Shown here piece by piece: positions 26,313-34,445 of a stretch of DNA of 64,000 nucleotides. The position numbers and the translations under genes are program-made. Source of the stretch: Streptomyces durmitorensis (GTDB taxonomy: Bacteria > Actinomycetota > Actinomycetes > Streptomycetales > Streptomycetaceae); the NCBI RefSeq assembly GCF_023498005.1, contig NZ_CP097289.1, positions 6,448,001-6,512,000 on the forward strand, given 5' to 3'. The notes under the pieces were generated by a model, which saw only the letters and a list, made by a program, of their open reading frames with translations, made no database searches and had not been told where the DNA came from. Each line of letters begins with the position of its first letter. Within the stretch, counting starts at the first letter, position 1.

Positions 26313-26696
26313 ATGAACATCACCATCGACAACCCCGCGTCCGCGCCCCAGCCCCTGGGCCCTTACTCCCAGGTCGCCCGGGTCGACATGGAGGGCGGCG
26401 GCGCCCTGTTGTACCTCTCGGGCCAGATCGCCGAAGGCGACGGCGTCGCCGCTCAGAGCCGGGGGATCTTCGAGGCCCTGTCCGCCCTGCTCGCGGCGCA
26501 CGGTGCGACGCTCGACGACGTCATCAACATCCGTACGTTCATGACGGACCTCGGCGACCTCCCCGCATACGCCGCTGTACGCACCGGCTACCTGACCGCG
26601 ACGCCGCCCACCAGCACCACGGTCGAGGTGCCCCGGCTCTTCCGGCCTGAGGCGCTCATCGAGATCGACGTCGTGGCGGCCGTCCGGGCCACCTGA
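26313..26696 (+). CDS. RidA family (imine/enamine deaminase) protein
   Basis: 127 residues, full-length for the YjgF/YER057c/UK114 family. It has LGPYSQVARV, LLYLSGQIAEGDGVAAQ and the conserved VINIRTFMTDLGDLPAYAAVRTGYL. The usual catalytic arginine region near the C-terminus reads VEVPRLFRPEALIEIDVVAA, where canonical RidA has RxxLP-x-ALVEIE; the Arg appears shifted, so a non-RidA subfamily (Rid2-7) is likely. It probably forms a trimer. It follows the HIBADH-like gene and abuts the convergent TetR gene with no gap. Confidence 0.88.
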   Translation: MNITIDNPASAPQPLGPYSQVARVDMEGGGALLYLSGQIAEGDGVAAQSRGIFEALSALLAAHGATLDDVINIRTFMTDLGDLPAYAAVRTGYLTATPPTSTTVEVPRLFRPEALIEIDVVAAVRAT

Positions 26697-27311
26697 TCAC
26701 TCGCTGCCGCTGCCGCTGTCGCTGCTGCTGCCGCCGCCGCTGTCGCCCAGCAGCCCCAGGAAGTCCCTGAACGCCCCCGCCATGTCCACCGATTCGGGGT
26801 CCAGGAGCCACTGGTACTGGAGCCCGTCCATCACCGCGACGAGCAGCGGCGCCGCCGCCTCCGGAGTGAGGCCGCCCGGCAGCCGGTCCCCGTACTCCAC
26901 GCGCAGGACCGCCGCGAACTTCTCCCGCACCGATCCGTACCGTTCGGTGAAGTAGCCGCGCGCCGGGTGGCCGTCCGTGACGCTCTCGCCGAGCAGCGCG
27001 GAGAAGGTCTGGATGATGCCGGGGCGCATCGCGTTGTACTCGACGAGCGAGCCGAGCAGGTCGAGGCGGATGTCGTTCGCCGGTACGGCGTCCCACTGGT
27101 CGCGGGCCTCCAGGACGGCGACCAGGAGCGCCTCCTTGGTCGGGAAGTAGTGCAGCAGGCCCTGCTGGGTCAGGCCGACCCGCTCGGCGACGGCGCCCAG
27201 GCTCGCGCCCCGGTAGCCGCGCTCGGCGATCACCTCCAGGGCGGCCCGGAGGATCTCCGCGCGCCGCTCCTCGCTCCTGGCCCTGCTCGTGGCCTTGGCC
27301 TTGGGCGCCAT
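26697..27311 (-). CDS. TetR family regulator, probably of the adjacent beta-glucosidase
   Basis: 204 residues from the ATG at 27311 (MAPKAKATSRARSEERR). The N-terminal TetR domain reads AEILRAALEVIAERGYRGASLGAVAERVGLTQQGLLHYFPTKEALLVAVL. The C-terminal ligand domain is of the TetR_C_6 type (GIIQTFSALLGESVTDGHPARGYFTERY). The tail is a Gly/Ser run encoded by a CTG/CCG microsatellite at 26700-26745. The open frame continues upstream to 27398 but through low-complexity sequence. It diverges from the GH3 gene and an operator-like palindrome lies between. Confidence 0.88.
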   Translation of the reverse strand: MAPKAKATSRARSEERRAEILRAALEVIAERGYRGASLGAVAERVGLTQQGLLHYFPTKEALLVAVLEARDQWDAVPANDIRLDLLGSLVEYNAMRPGIIQTFSALLGESVTDGHPARGYFTERYGSVREKFAAVLRVEYGDRLPGGLTPEAAAPLLVAVMDGLQYQWLLDPESVDMAGAFRDFLGLLGDSGGGSSSDSGSGSE

Positions 27312-27403
27312 CGCGTCTGCCCTTTCACGTTCTCGTTCTCGGTCCTGCTCGCGGGACGACCGTACGTCATGCTCCCACCAATGTAACGTCCAGATCACGA
27401 AAC

Positions 27404-27421
27404 CTACCGGTCTACAGGTAG
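27404..27421. promoter_or_regulatory. 18-bp imperfect palindrome, candidate TetR operator
   Basis: CTACCGGTCTACAGGTAG is symmetrical at 14 of 18 positions (CTACC-GT-AC-GGTAG core) and lies midway between the divergent TetR and beta-glucosidase genes. Size and symmetry suit a TetR dimer. It is 54 bp before the GH3 start codon. Confidence 0.55.
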
Positions 27422-27475
27422 CCGAGGCAGGATGGAGGCAACGTACGGAACGGACTTCAACGAGGAGGTACCGCC

Positions 27476-29929
27476 ATGGCGGGAACCCAGGGCCCCGGAG
27501 CCACGCAGGCCGACCAGGCGCGCGAGGGGGTCGTCCAGGCCGCGCTCGCCGCGCTCGATCTGGACGCCAAGGCCCGGCTGCTCGGCGGGCGTGACATGTG
27601 GTCGCTGCACGCGCTGCCCGAGATCGGACTTGCGCCCCTGGTGATGTCGGACGGCCCGATCGGCGTGCGCGGCACCCGCTGGACCGCCGACGACCCCTCC
27701 ATCGCCCTGCCGTCCCCGACCGCGCTCGCCGCCACCTGGGACCAGGACCTCGCCCGCCGCGCGGGCACCCTCCTCGCCCAGGAGGCCCGCCGCAAGGGTG
27801 TCCACGTCCTCCTCGCGCCCACCGTCAACCTGCACCGCTCGCCGCTGGGCGGCCGGCACTTCGAGGCGTACAGCGAGGACCCGTATCTGACCGGCGTCAT
27901 CGGCACCGGCTACGTCCAGGGCGTGCAGGCGGGCGGCGTCGGCACGACCGTCAAGCACTTCGTCGCGAACGACGCCGAGACCGACCGCTTCACCGTCGAC
28001 AACAAGGTCGGCGCGCGTGCCCTGCGCGAGCTGTACCTCGCGCCCTTCGAGGCGATCGTCACCAACGCCCACCCCTGGGGCATCATGACCGCGTACAACC
28101 AGGTCAACGGCTCGACGATGACCGAGCACCGCTACCTGGTGAACGAGGTCCTGCGCGGCGAATGGGGCTTCGACGGCTTCAACGTCTCCGACTGGATGGC
28201 CGCCCGCTCCACCACCGGCACCATCGAGGGCGGCCTCGACGCCGCCATGCCGGGACCGCGGACCGTGTACGGCGAGGTGCTCGCCGATGCGGTGCGCGCC
28301 GGCCAGGTCAAGGAGTCCACGGTCGACGACGCCGTGCGCAACGTCCTGCGCCTGGCCGCCCGCGTCGGCATCCTCGAAGGCGCCGAGCCCGTGGTCGCCG
28401 ATGTCCCCGCCGAGATCGACGGCGAGGCGCTCGCCCGCGAGATCGCCCGCCGCGCCTTCGTCCTCGTGCGCAATGAGAACGACGTGCTGCCGCTGGGCCC
28501 CGCCGCCTCCGTCGCGCTCATCGGCGCCGCCGCGCGCGACGCCCGCGTCCTGGGCGGCGGCTCCGCCACCGTCTTCCCCGCGCGCGTGATCTCCCCGCTG
28601 GACGGCCTGACGGCGGCTCTCGGCGAGGACACCCTGACGTACGCCGTCGGCGCCGACCCGAGCGACGAACTCGCCCCCGCCGACAAGGGGTTCACGCTGC
28701 GCGCCGTCTGCCGCGACGACGAGGGCAACGTCCTGGGCGAGGGCAACCTCCCCTCCGGCCAGGTCCAGTGGATCGGCGACGACCTGCCCGACGGCGTCAC
28801 CCACGAGACGATGGCCTCCATCGAGGTCGTCGGCACGTTCACGCCGCGCGAGAGCGGCGAGCACTCCTTCGGCACGCGCGGTCTTGGCGACTTCACGCTC
28901 ACCGTCGCCGGCGAGGTCGTCTTCGACGGCTCCGAGGTGATGGGCGCCGGGTCCGACCCCTTCGAGGCGTTCTTCGGCTCACCGGTCGAGCGCGCCAAGG
29001 TGCGCCTGACGGCGGGCGAGACCGTCGAGGTCTCCCTGCGCCACCCGCTCGACAGGACGTACGAGGCCCCGCTGCCCGGCGTCGTGTTCTCCTTCGTGCA
29101 CCTCGGGCCGCGGCGCGACCCCGACGAGCTGATCGCGGAGGCCGTCGACGCGGCACGCGGCGCCGACACCGCGGTCGTGGTCGTCGCCACCACCGAGCGG
29201 GTCGAGTCCGAGGGCTTCGACCGGCAGGACCTGCGGCTCCCCGGCCGCCAGGACGAGCTGGTGCGCGCGGTCGCCGCGGCCAATCCCCGTACGGTCGTGG
29301 TCGTCAACTCCGGCTCCCCGGTGGAGCTTCCGTGGCGCGAGGACGTCGCTGCGGTGCTGCTCGGCTGGTTCCCGGGGCAGGAGGGCGGCGCCGCACTCGC
29401 CGACGTGCTGCTCGGCGCGCGGGAGCCGGGCGGACGGCTGCCCACGACCTGGGGCGCCCTGGCGGACGCCCCGGTCACCCGGGTCGGCCCGACCGAGGGC
29501 GAACTCGCCTACACCGAGGGCGTGTTCATCGGCTACCGCGCCTGGGAGAAGGCGCAGGTCACTCCTGTCTACGCCTTCGGCCACGGCCTCGGCTACACCG
29601 ACTGGACGTACGAGTCCCTCGTCGTGGAGGGCACGACGGCCACGGTCCGCGTGCGCAACTCCGGCCCCCGCGCGGGCCGCGAGGTCGTCCAGGTCTATCT
29701 CGCCCCGGCCGCGAACGACGGCGACCGCCCGGCTCGCTGGCTCGCGGGCTTCGCGGGGGCCGAGGCCGCGCCCGGCGAGAGCGTGGAGGTGCGGATCGAA
29801 CTCCCGCGCCGCGCCTTCGAGATCTGGGACGAGTCCACCAACACCTGGGCCCACCAAGCCGGTTCGTACGAGGTGCAGGCGGGCCGCTCCATCGCCGACC
29901 GCAGGCTGAGCGAGACGATCGCCGTCTGA
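27476..29929 (+). CDS. Family 3 beta-glucosidase with PA14 domain
   Basis: 817 residues, preceded by GAGGAGG. The GH3 N-terminal barrel contains the KHFVANDAETDR substrate loop (K160-H161) and the nucleophile Asp239 in GFDGFNVSDWMA. The GH3 C-terminal alpha/beta sandwich is interrupted by a PA14 carbohydrate-binding domain at about residues 395-545. The C-terminal fibronectin-III-like domain reads VRVRNSGPRAGREVVQVYL. There is no signal peptide, so the enzyme likely works on imported oligosaccharides. TetR control is suggested by the divergent gene, and the downstream convergent galM fits sugar use. Confidence 0.92.
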   Translation: MAGTQGPGATQADQAREGVVQAALAALDLDAKARLLGGRDMWSLHALPEIGLAPLVMSDGPIGVRGTRWTADDPSIALPSPTALAATWDQDLARRAGTLLAQEARRKGVHVLLAPTVNLHRSPLGGRHFEAYSEDPYLTGVIGTGYVQGVQAGGVGTTVKHFVANDAETDRFTVDNKVGARALRELYLAPFEAIVTNAHPWGIMTAYNQVNGSTMTEHRYLVNEVLRGEWGFDGFNVSDWMAARSTTGTIEGGLDAAMPGPRTVYGEVLADAVRAGQVKESTVDDAVRNVLRLAARVGILEGAEPVVADVPAEIDGEALAREIARRAFVLVRNENDVLPLGPAASVALIGAAARDARVLGGGSATVFPARVISPLDGLTAALGEDTLTYAVGADPSDELAPADKGFTLRAVCRDDEGNVLGEGNLPSGQVQWIGDDLPDGVTHETMASIEVVGTFTPRESGEHSFGTRGLGDFTLTVAGEVVFDGSEVMGAGSDPFEAFFGSPVERAKVRLTAGETVEVSLRHPLDRTYEAPLPGVVFSFVHLGPRRDPDELIAEAVDAARGADTAVVVVATTERVESEGFDRQDLRLPGRQDELVRAVAAANPRTVVVVNSGSPVELPWREDVAAVLLGWFPGQEGGAALADVLLGAREPGGRLPTTWGALADAPVTRVGPTEGELAYTEGVFIGYRAWEKAQVTPVYAFGHGLGYTDWTYESLVVEGTTATVRVRNSGPRAGREVVQVYLAPAANDGDRPARWLAGFAGAEAAPGESVEVRIELPRRAFEIWDESTNTWAHQAGSYEVQAGRSIADRRLSETIAV

Positions 29930-29962
29930 TCCTCGGTGCTCGGGCGCTCGGGCGCTCGGCGC

Positions 29963-30949
29963 TCAGCGAACCGAGAAGCCGTACACCGTCTCCGACGCGT
30001 ACACCCCACCCGGCCGCAGCACCGTCCCCGGAAACTCCGGCCGGTTGGGGGAGTCGGGGAAGTGCTGTGTCTCCAGGGCGATCCCGTCACCCGGCCCGAA
30101 CGGCAGCGGCTCCTCGAAGTGGTCCGCCGTGTACAGCTGGAGGCCGGGCTCCGTCGTGGCGACGGTCAGCACGCGCCCGGACGCCGGGTCGCTCAGCTCC
30201 GCCACCTCGGCCGGCCGCGCGGTGGCGCCCTTGTCCAGCACGTAGTTGTGGTCGATCCCGGCCCCGACCTTCCGCGCCGTCCGGAAGTCGAAACGCGTCC
30301 CGGCGACCTCCTCGTACGCCCCCGTGGGAATCTGCGCCCCGTCCGTCGGCGTGAGACGCTCCGCGTCGATCCGCAGCTCGTGCCCGCCCGCGCTGCCGCT
30401 CCCGGCCCCGGCGAGGTTCCAGTACGTGTGGTTGGTGAGGTTCACGACCGTCGGAGCGTCGGTCGTCGCCTCGTACGCGATCCGCAGCGCGCCCGCCTCG
30501 TCCAGCGTGTACGTCGCCGACACCGCGAGCCGCCCGGGGTACCCCTCCTCGCCGTCCGGGCTCACCCGGGACAGCCGCACCCCGTGCTCGACCTCCGCCG
30601 CGTCCCACACCCGCTTGTCGAAACCGGAGACGCCGCCGTGCAGCGCGTTCGGCTCGTTGTTCCGCTCCAGGCGGTGGGTCCGGCCGTCGAGCGTGAACTC
30701 ACCGCCCGCGATGCGGTTCGCGTACCGGCCCACCAGCGCCCCGAAGTACGGACCGGGATGATCGAGGTAGCTCTGGAGGTCGTCGAAGCCGAGGGCCACA
30801 GGCTCGCGCCGCCCCGACCGGTCAGGAACTTCCGCCGACTGGATGATCCCGCCGTACGTCAGGACGCGTACGCGCACCCCGCCCCTTTCCAGGGTCCAGC
30901 GATGGACGGGCGTGCCGTCGGGGAGCGTCCCGAAGAGTTCACTGCGCAT
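29963..30949 (-). CDS. galM: Aldose 1-epimerase (galactose mutarotase)
   Basis: 328 residues. It interconverts alpha and beta anomers of hexoses. The family residues are present: YANRIAGGEF with the substrate Arg, NNEPNALHGGVSGFDKRVWDA (His), VVNLTNHTYWNLAG (second His) and the catalytic base Glu in GIALETQHFPDSPNRPEFP. No secretion signal. It lies convergent to the GH3 beta-glucosidase with 33 bp between stops, which fits joint sugar metabolism though not in one operon. Confidence 0.93.
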   Translation of the reverse strand: MRSELFGTLPDGTPVHRWTLERGGVRVRVLTYGGIIQSAEVPDRSGRREPVALGFDDLQSYLDHPGPYFGALVGRYANRIAGGEFTLDGRTHRLERNNEPNALHGGVSGFDKRVWDAAEVEHGVRLSRVSPDGEEGYPGRLAVSATYTLDEAGALRIAYEATTDAPTVVNLTNHTYWNLAGAGSGSAGGHELRIDAERLTPTDGAQIPTGAYEEVAGTRFDFRTARKVGAGIDHNYVLDKGATARPAEVAELSDPASGRVLTVATTEPGLQLYTADHFEEPLPFGPGDGIALETQHFPDSPNRPEFPGTVLRPGGVYASETVYGFSVR

Positions 30950-30988
30950 GATCGCGACCCTACGCCGGGCCGCCGGGCCGCCGGGACC

Positions 30989-31900
30989 TCAGGCCCCGGG
31001 GTCCTTGGCCTTCACCTGCCGGTAGGCCAGCTCCGCGAGCCGCGACTGGCCGTTCTTGCTGGGGTGGAACCAGTCCCAGTGGCTCAACTGGTCGCCGTCG
31101 AAGCGGTAGTCGAAGACCGCCCCGCCGTCGTACCGGCAGCGCAGGTCCTTCGCGCACACGTCCTTGAGCACGTCGTTGTACGCCACCACGCGGCCTTGCA
31201 CCGTGGCCCGCCGCTGCGTCGCCGAGGCGTCCAGGTCGTCCGGGTCCGCCAGCATCGAGGCGCAGATGCCCAGCTTCCAGATCTGCTTGCCAAGGGCGTT
31301 GGTGCGCCCCTGGGACCAGAGTCGCTTCAGGTCCGGCACGGAGGTGACGTACACCTGGGTCTTGGGAAGCTCGCGCCGCAGCGTGCGCATCGCCTCCTCG
31401 AAGTCGGCGCGGAACTCGGCGACCGGGGTCATGGAATCCGCCGAGGGGCGGCAGGCGTCGTTCGCGCCCGCCATCACCGTGATCAGCTCGGGGCGCTTGA
31501 GAGCGGCCTGCTCGACCTGCCCGGGGAGATCCGTCATGCGGGCGCCGGTCTTGGCGTAGTTCCAGCTGTGCGTGGCGGCCCGCTCCTTGCCGAGCAGGCG
31601 CGTGGCGAGGCTGCGCACCTCGGAGTCCGTGCCGGTCGCCCAGGACGCCTCGGGGCAGTCGGCAAGGACCGAGCAGGCGTCGAAGCCGCGGGTGATCGAG
31701 TCGCCGACGGCCGCCAGGGAGTTCGGATCCGTGTCCCAGGTCGGGGTGGGCTTGGGGGACGGTTTGTCGTGCGCCGATGGTCCCTTGGGTGCGGGGGAGT
31801 CGCCGCCGGAGGCGTCGCACGCGGTGAGCGCGGTGGCGCCGAGAAGAACCGCCGTCGCGATGGCGACGGCGGCACGCGGGCGGTGCCTTCGGTTCCGCAT
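30989..31900 (-). CDS. SGNH/GDSL hydrolase, predicted lipoprotein
   Basis: 303 residues from the ATG at 31900 (GACCTGGGG upstream). The N-terminal signal has a lipobox ending LLGATALTAC, followed by a Ser/Pro-rich linker. The SGNH blocks are clear: block I AAVGDSITRGFD with the Ser, block III VMAGANDACRPS with the Asn, and block V SHWDWFHPS with the DxxH pair. It is probably a membrane-anchored extracellular esterase or lipase. A longer open frame to 32053 would remove the signal from the N-terminus and is rejected. It diverges from the DUF3145 gene. Confidence 0.9.
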   Translation of the reverse strand: MRNRRHRPRAAVAIATAVLLGATALTACDASGGDSPAPKGPSAHDKPSPKPTPTWDTDPNSLAAVGDSITRGFDACSVLADCPEASWATGTDSEVRSLATRLLGKERAATHSWNYAKTGARMTDLPGQVEQAALKRPELITVMAGANDACRPSADSMTPVAEFRADFEEAMRTLRRELPKTQVYVTSVPDLKRLWSQGRTNALGKQIWKLGICASMLADPDDLDASATQRRATVQGRVVAYNDVLKDVCAKDLRCRYDGGAVFDYRFDGDQLSHWDWFHPSKNGQSRLAELAYRQVKAKDPGA

Positions 31901-32096
31901 CCCCAGGTCCCCTCTGTTGTCGTAGCCCGTCCTAGGCCGACCGCGCCGTTTCGGCGCCCCTGCGAGTGAATGGTGGGTGATTCCTGGCCTTGGGACCGAC
32001 GGTACGTCACACTCCTTGTTCCGCCGCACGGTAGCCTCGCCACCCAGTGGCACCCTGCGCTTTCGGTTCCGCTAAATTACATCACGTCACATCTGT

Positions 32097-32119
32097 CCCG
32101 TTTTCGGGAGTTTCCCGAA
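32097..32119. promoter_or_regulatory. Overlapping palindromes upstream of the DUF3145 gene
   Basis: CCCG-TTTT-CGGG (32097-32108) overlaps the perfect 17-bp inverted repeat TTCGGGA-GTT-TCCCGAA (32103-32119). The two hairpins exclude each other. The site lies 75-97 bp before the DUF3145 GTG, in the 293-bp gap to the divergent lipoprotein gene. A TAAATT at 32073-32078 may be a -10. Candidate operator; the rest of the gap shows nothing clear. Confidence 0.4.
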
Positions 32120-32193
32120 TGCGGGGCCACAACGCTCGGCACGGGCGCGAGGCCGCTGGGGAAGGCGAACCTCGACCCACACTGGAGGTCCCG

Positions 32194-32688
32194 GTGACGA
32201 CACGTGGAGTTCTGTACGTGCACTCCGCACCGCGCGCGCTGTGTCCGCACGTCGAATGGGCAGTCGCGGGCGTACTCGGCGCGCGCGTCAACCTCGACTG
32301 GATCAGACAGCCCGCGGCGCCCGGCAGCTGGAGATCCGAGTTCTCCTGGCGCGGTTCTGTGGGCACGGCGTCCAAGCTCGCCTCCGCCCTGCGCGGCTGG
32401 CAGCTGCTGCGCTTCGAGGTCACGTCGGAGCCGTGCCCCACGGCCGAGGGCGAGCGGTACAGCGCCACACCCGAGCTCGGCATCTTCCACGCGGTCACCG
32501 GAATCCACGGCGACATCCTGATCCCGGAGGACCGCCTGCGCGCCGCCCTGGCCCGCTCCAAGGGCGGCGAGAGCAACCTGGAGGCCGAGCTCGCCAAGCT
32601 GCTCGGCAAGCCCTGGGACGACGAGCTGGAGCCCTTCCGGTACGCGGGTGAGGGCGCTCCGGTGCGGTGGTTGCACCAAGTCGTGTGA
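32194..32688 (+). CDS. DUF3145 domain protein
   Basis: 164 residues from a GTG preceded by CTGGAGG (TTRGVLYVHSAPRALCPHVEW). It matches the actinobacterial DUF3145 family, found next to fabF in Streptomyces. Conserved features are VLYVHSAP, GARVNLDWIRQPAAPGSWRSEFSWRG and a C-terminal RYAGEGAPVRWLHQV. No membrane segment or known catalytic motif. Its conserved position convergent to the fatty acid synthase operon suggests but does not prove a link to it. Followed by a perfect terminator. Confidence 0.9.
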   Translation: MTTRGVLYVHSAPRALCPHVEWAVAGVLGARVNLDWIRQPAAPGSWRSEFSWRGSVGTASKLASALRGWQLLRFEVTSEPCPTAEGERYSATPELGIFHAVTGIHGDILIPEDRLRAALARSKGGESNLEAELAKLLGKPWDDELEPFRYAGEGAPVRWLHQVV

Positions 32689-32696
32689 TGCGTACG

Positions 32697-32732
32697 CGAA
32701 GGGGCCCCCACCAGACGGTGGGGGCCCCTTCG
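32697..32732. terminator. Bidirectional terminator, perfect 16-bp stem
   Basis: CGAAGGGGCCCCCACC (32697-32712) pairs with 32717-32732 around AGAC. It lies between the convergent DUF3145 and fabF genes. Confidence 0.93.
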
Positions 32733-32763
32733 GTTACCTGCGGTTCGGTTGCCTGCGGCCGGT

Positions 32764-34026
32764 TCAGACGGTCCGGAACGCGAGCACCACGTTGTGGCCG
32801 CCGAAGCCGAACGAGTCGTTCAGCGCCGCGATCCTGCCTTCGGGCAGTGCGCGGGCCTCGTCGCGGATGACGTCCGCGTCGACCTCGGGGTCGAGGTTCT
32901 CGATGTTGATCGTCGGCGGGGCGATGCGGTTCTTCAGCGCGAGGACCGTGGCCACGGTCTCCACGCCGCCCGCGCCACCGAGCAGGTGACCGGTCATCGA
33001 CTTCGTGCTGGAGATCGCCATGTGGTCGACATCGTGGCCGAACGCCTTGCGCAGCGCCTTGATCTCGGCGACGTCACCCTGCGGCGTCGAGGTCGCGTGC
33101 GCGTTCACGTGCACGATCTCGGCGGGCTTGAGGTCCGTCGTGTCGATGAGGTTCTGCAGCGCCGCCGCGATGCCGTTGCCGGACGGCTCGGGCTGCGTGA
33201 TGTGGTGGGCGTCGGCCGAGATGCCCTGGCCGACGGCCTCCGCGTAGATCTTCGCGCCGCGGGCCTTGGCGTGCTCCTCGGACTCGAGGACGATCACGCC
33301 TGCGCCCTCGCCGAGCACGAAGCCGTTGCGGTCGACGTCGTAGGGGCGCGAGGCGCCCTGCGGGTCGTCGTTGTTCTTGGACATCGCCATCATGTTGCCG
33401 AACGCGACGATCGGCAGCGGGTGGATCGCCGCCTCCGTGCCACCCGCGACGACGACGTCGGCGCGGCCGGTGCGGATCATCTCGATCGCGTAGCCGATGG
33501 CCTCGGCGCCCGAGGCGCACGCCGAGACGGGGGTGTGCACGCCCGCGTGGGCGCCCAGCTCGATGCCGACGTTGGCCGCCGGGGAGTTGGGCATCAGCAT
33601 CGGCACGGTGTGCGGGGAGACGCGGCGTACGCCCTTCTCCTTGAGCACGTCGTACTGGTCGAGCAGGGTGGTCACGCCGCCGATGCCGGAGGCGATGACC
33701 GCGCCGAGGCGGTCGGGGTCGACGGATGTGTCCTCGCCCGCCTTCGCGGTGTACCCCGCGTCGGCCCAGGCCTCCTTGGCCGCGATCAGCGCGAACTGCG
33801 CCGAACGGTCCAGCTTGCGGGCCTGCGGACGCGGAATGACCTCGCCGGGCTCGACCGCGATCTGGCCCGCGATGCGGACCGGAAGCTCGGCCGCCCAGTC
33901 CTGTTCGAGAAGACTGACACCGGAACGGCCCGCGAGCAGGCCTTCCCAGGTCGAGGCTGCGTCGCCACCCAGCGGTGTGGTTGCGCCGATACCGGTGACG
34001 ACCACGGTGCGATTGGTCGAGTTCAC
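32764..34026 (-). CDS. fabF: Beta-ketoacyl-ACP synthase II
   Basis: 420 residues from the GTG at 34026 (VNSTNRTVVVTGIG), which has GGAG nine bases upstream; a GTG at 34041 is an alternative. FabF condenses malonyl-ACP with acyl-ACP in fatty acid elongation. The catalytic triad is visible: Cys170 in PVSACASGAEA, His310 in VNAHATSTPQGD and His347 in SMTGHLLGGAGG. It is the last gene of the fasR-fabD-fabH-acpP-fabF block; acpP ends 70 bp upstream. Confidence 0.96.
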   Translation of the reverse strand: MNSTNRTVVVTGIGATTPLGGDAASTWEGLLAGRSGVSLLEQDWAAELPVRIAGQIAVEPGEVIPRPQARKLDRSAQFALIAAKEAWADAGYTAKAGEDTSVDPDRLGAVIASGIGGVTTLLDQYDVLKEKGVRRVSPHTVPMLMPNSPAANVGIELGAHAGVHTPVSACASGAEAIGYAIEMIRTGRADVVVAGGTEAAIHPLPIVAFGNMMAMSKNNDDPQGASRPYDVDRNGFVLGEGAGVIVLESEEHAKARGAKIYAEAVGQGISADAHHITQPEPSGNGIAAALQNLIDTTDLKPAEIVHVNAHATSTPQGDVAEIKALRKAFGHDVDHMAISSTKSMTGHLLGGAGGVETVATVLALKNRIAPPTINIENLDPEVDADVIRDEARALPEGRIAALNDSFGFGGHNVVLAFRTV

Positions 34027-34096
34027 AGGAAATTTCTCCACGGTGTTGAGGGGATCAGCGGCGCCACCGCCGGGTGGCGACAGCAGAGCAGCCTGG

Positions 34097-34348
34097 TCAG
34101 GCGGCCTGGTGCTTGAGGATGTAGCTGGTCGCGTCGCCGACCGTCTTGAGGTTCTTGACGTCGTCGTCCGGGATCTTGACGTCGAAGCGCTCTTCGGCGG
34201 CGACGACGACCTCGACCATGGACAGCGAGTCGACGTCCAGGTCGTCGGTGAAGGACTTGTCCAGCTGGACGTCCTCGACCGGGATGCCGGCGATCTCGTT
34301 CACGATCTCGGCGAGACCGGCGACGATCTCTTCCTGAGTGGCGGCCAT
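34097..34348 (-). CDS. acpP: Acyl carrier protein of fatty acid synthase
   Basis: 83 residues (MAATQEEIVAGLAEIV), with an AGAAGGAG ribosome site. Ser41 in the DLDVDSLSMVE motif is the phosphopantetheine attachment site. Strongly acidic helix II (VEVVVAAEERFDVKIPDDD) is typical of ACPs. It carries growing acyl chains between FabD, FabH and FabF, encoded next to it. Confidence 0.97.
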   Translation of the reverse strand: MAATQEEIVAGLAEIVNEIAGIPVEDVQLDKSFTDDLDVDSLSMVEVVVAAEERFDVKIPDDDVKNLKTVGDATSYILKHQAA

Positions 34349-34445
34349 GTTGGCGCTCCTTCTATGTATCCAGAGGGTGTGGCGCCCGCCGCGGCAGCGG
34401 CAGGTTGGTTGATGCCGTACGGATCGGATGATCCGGACGTGATGC

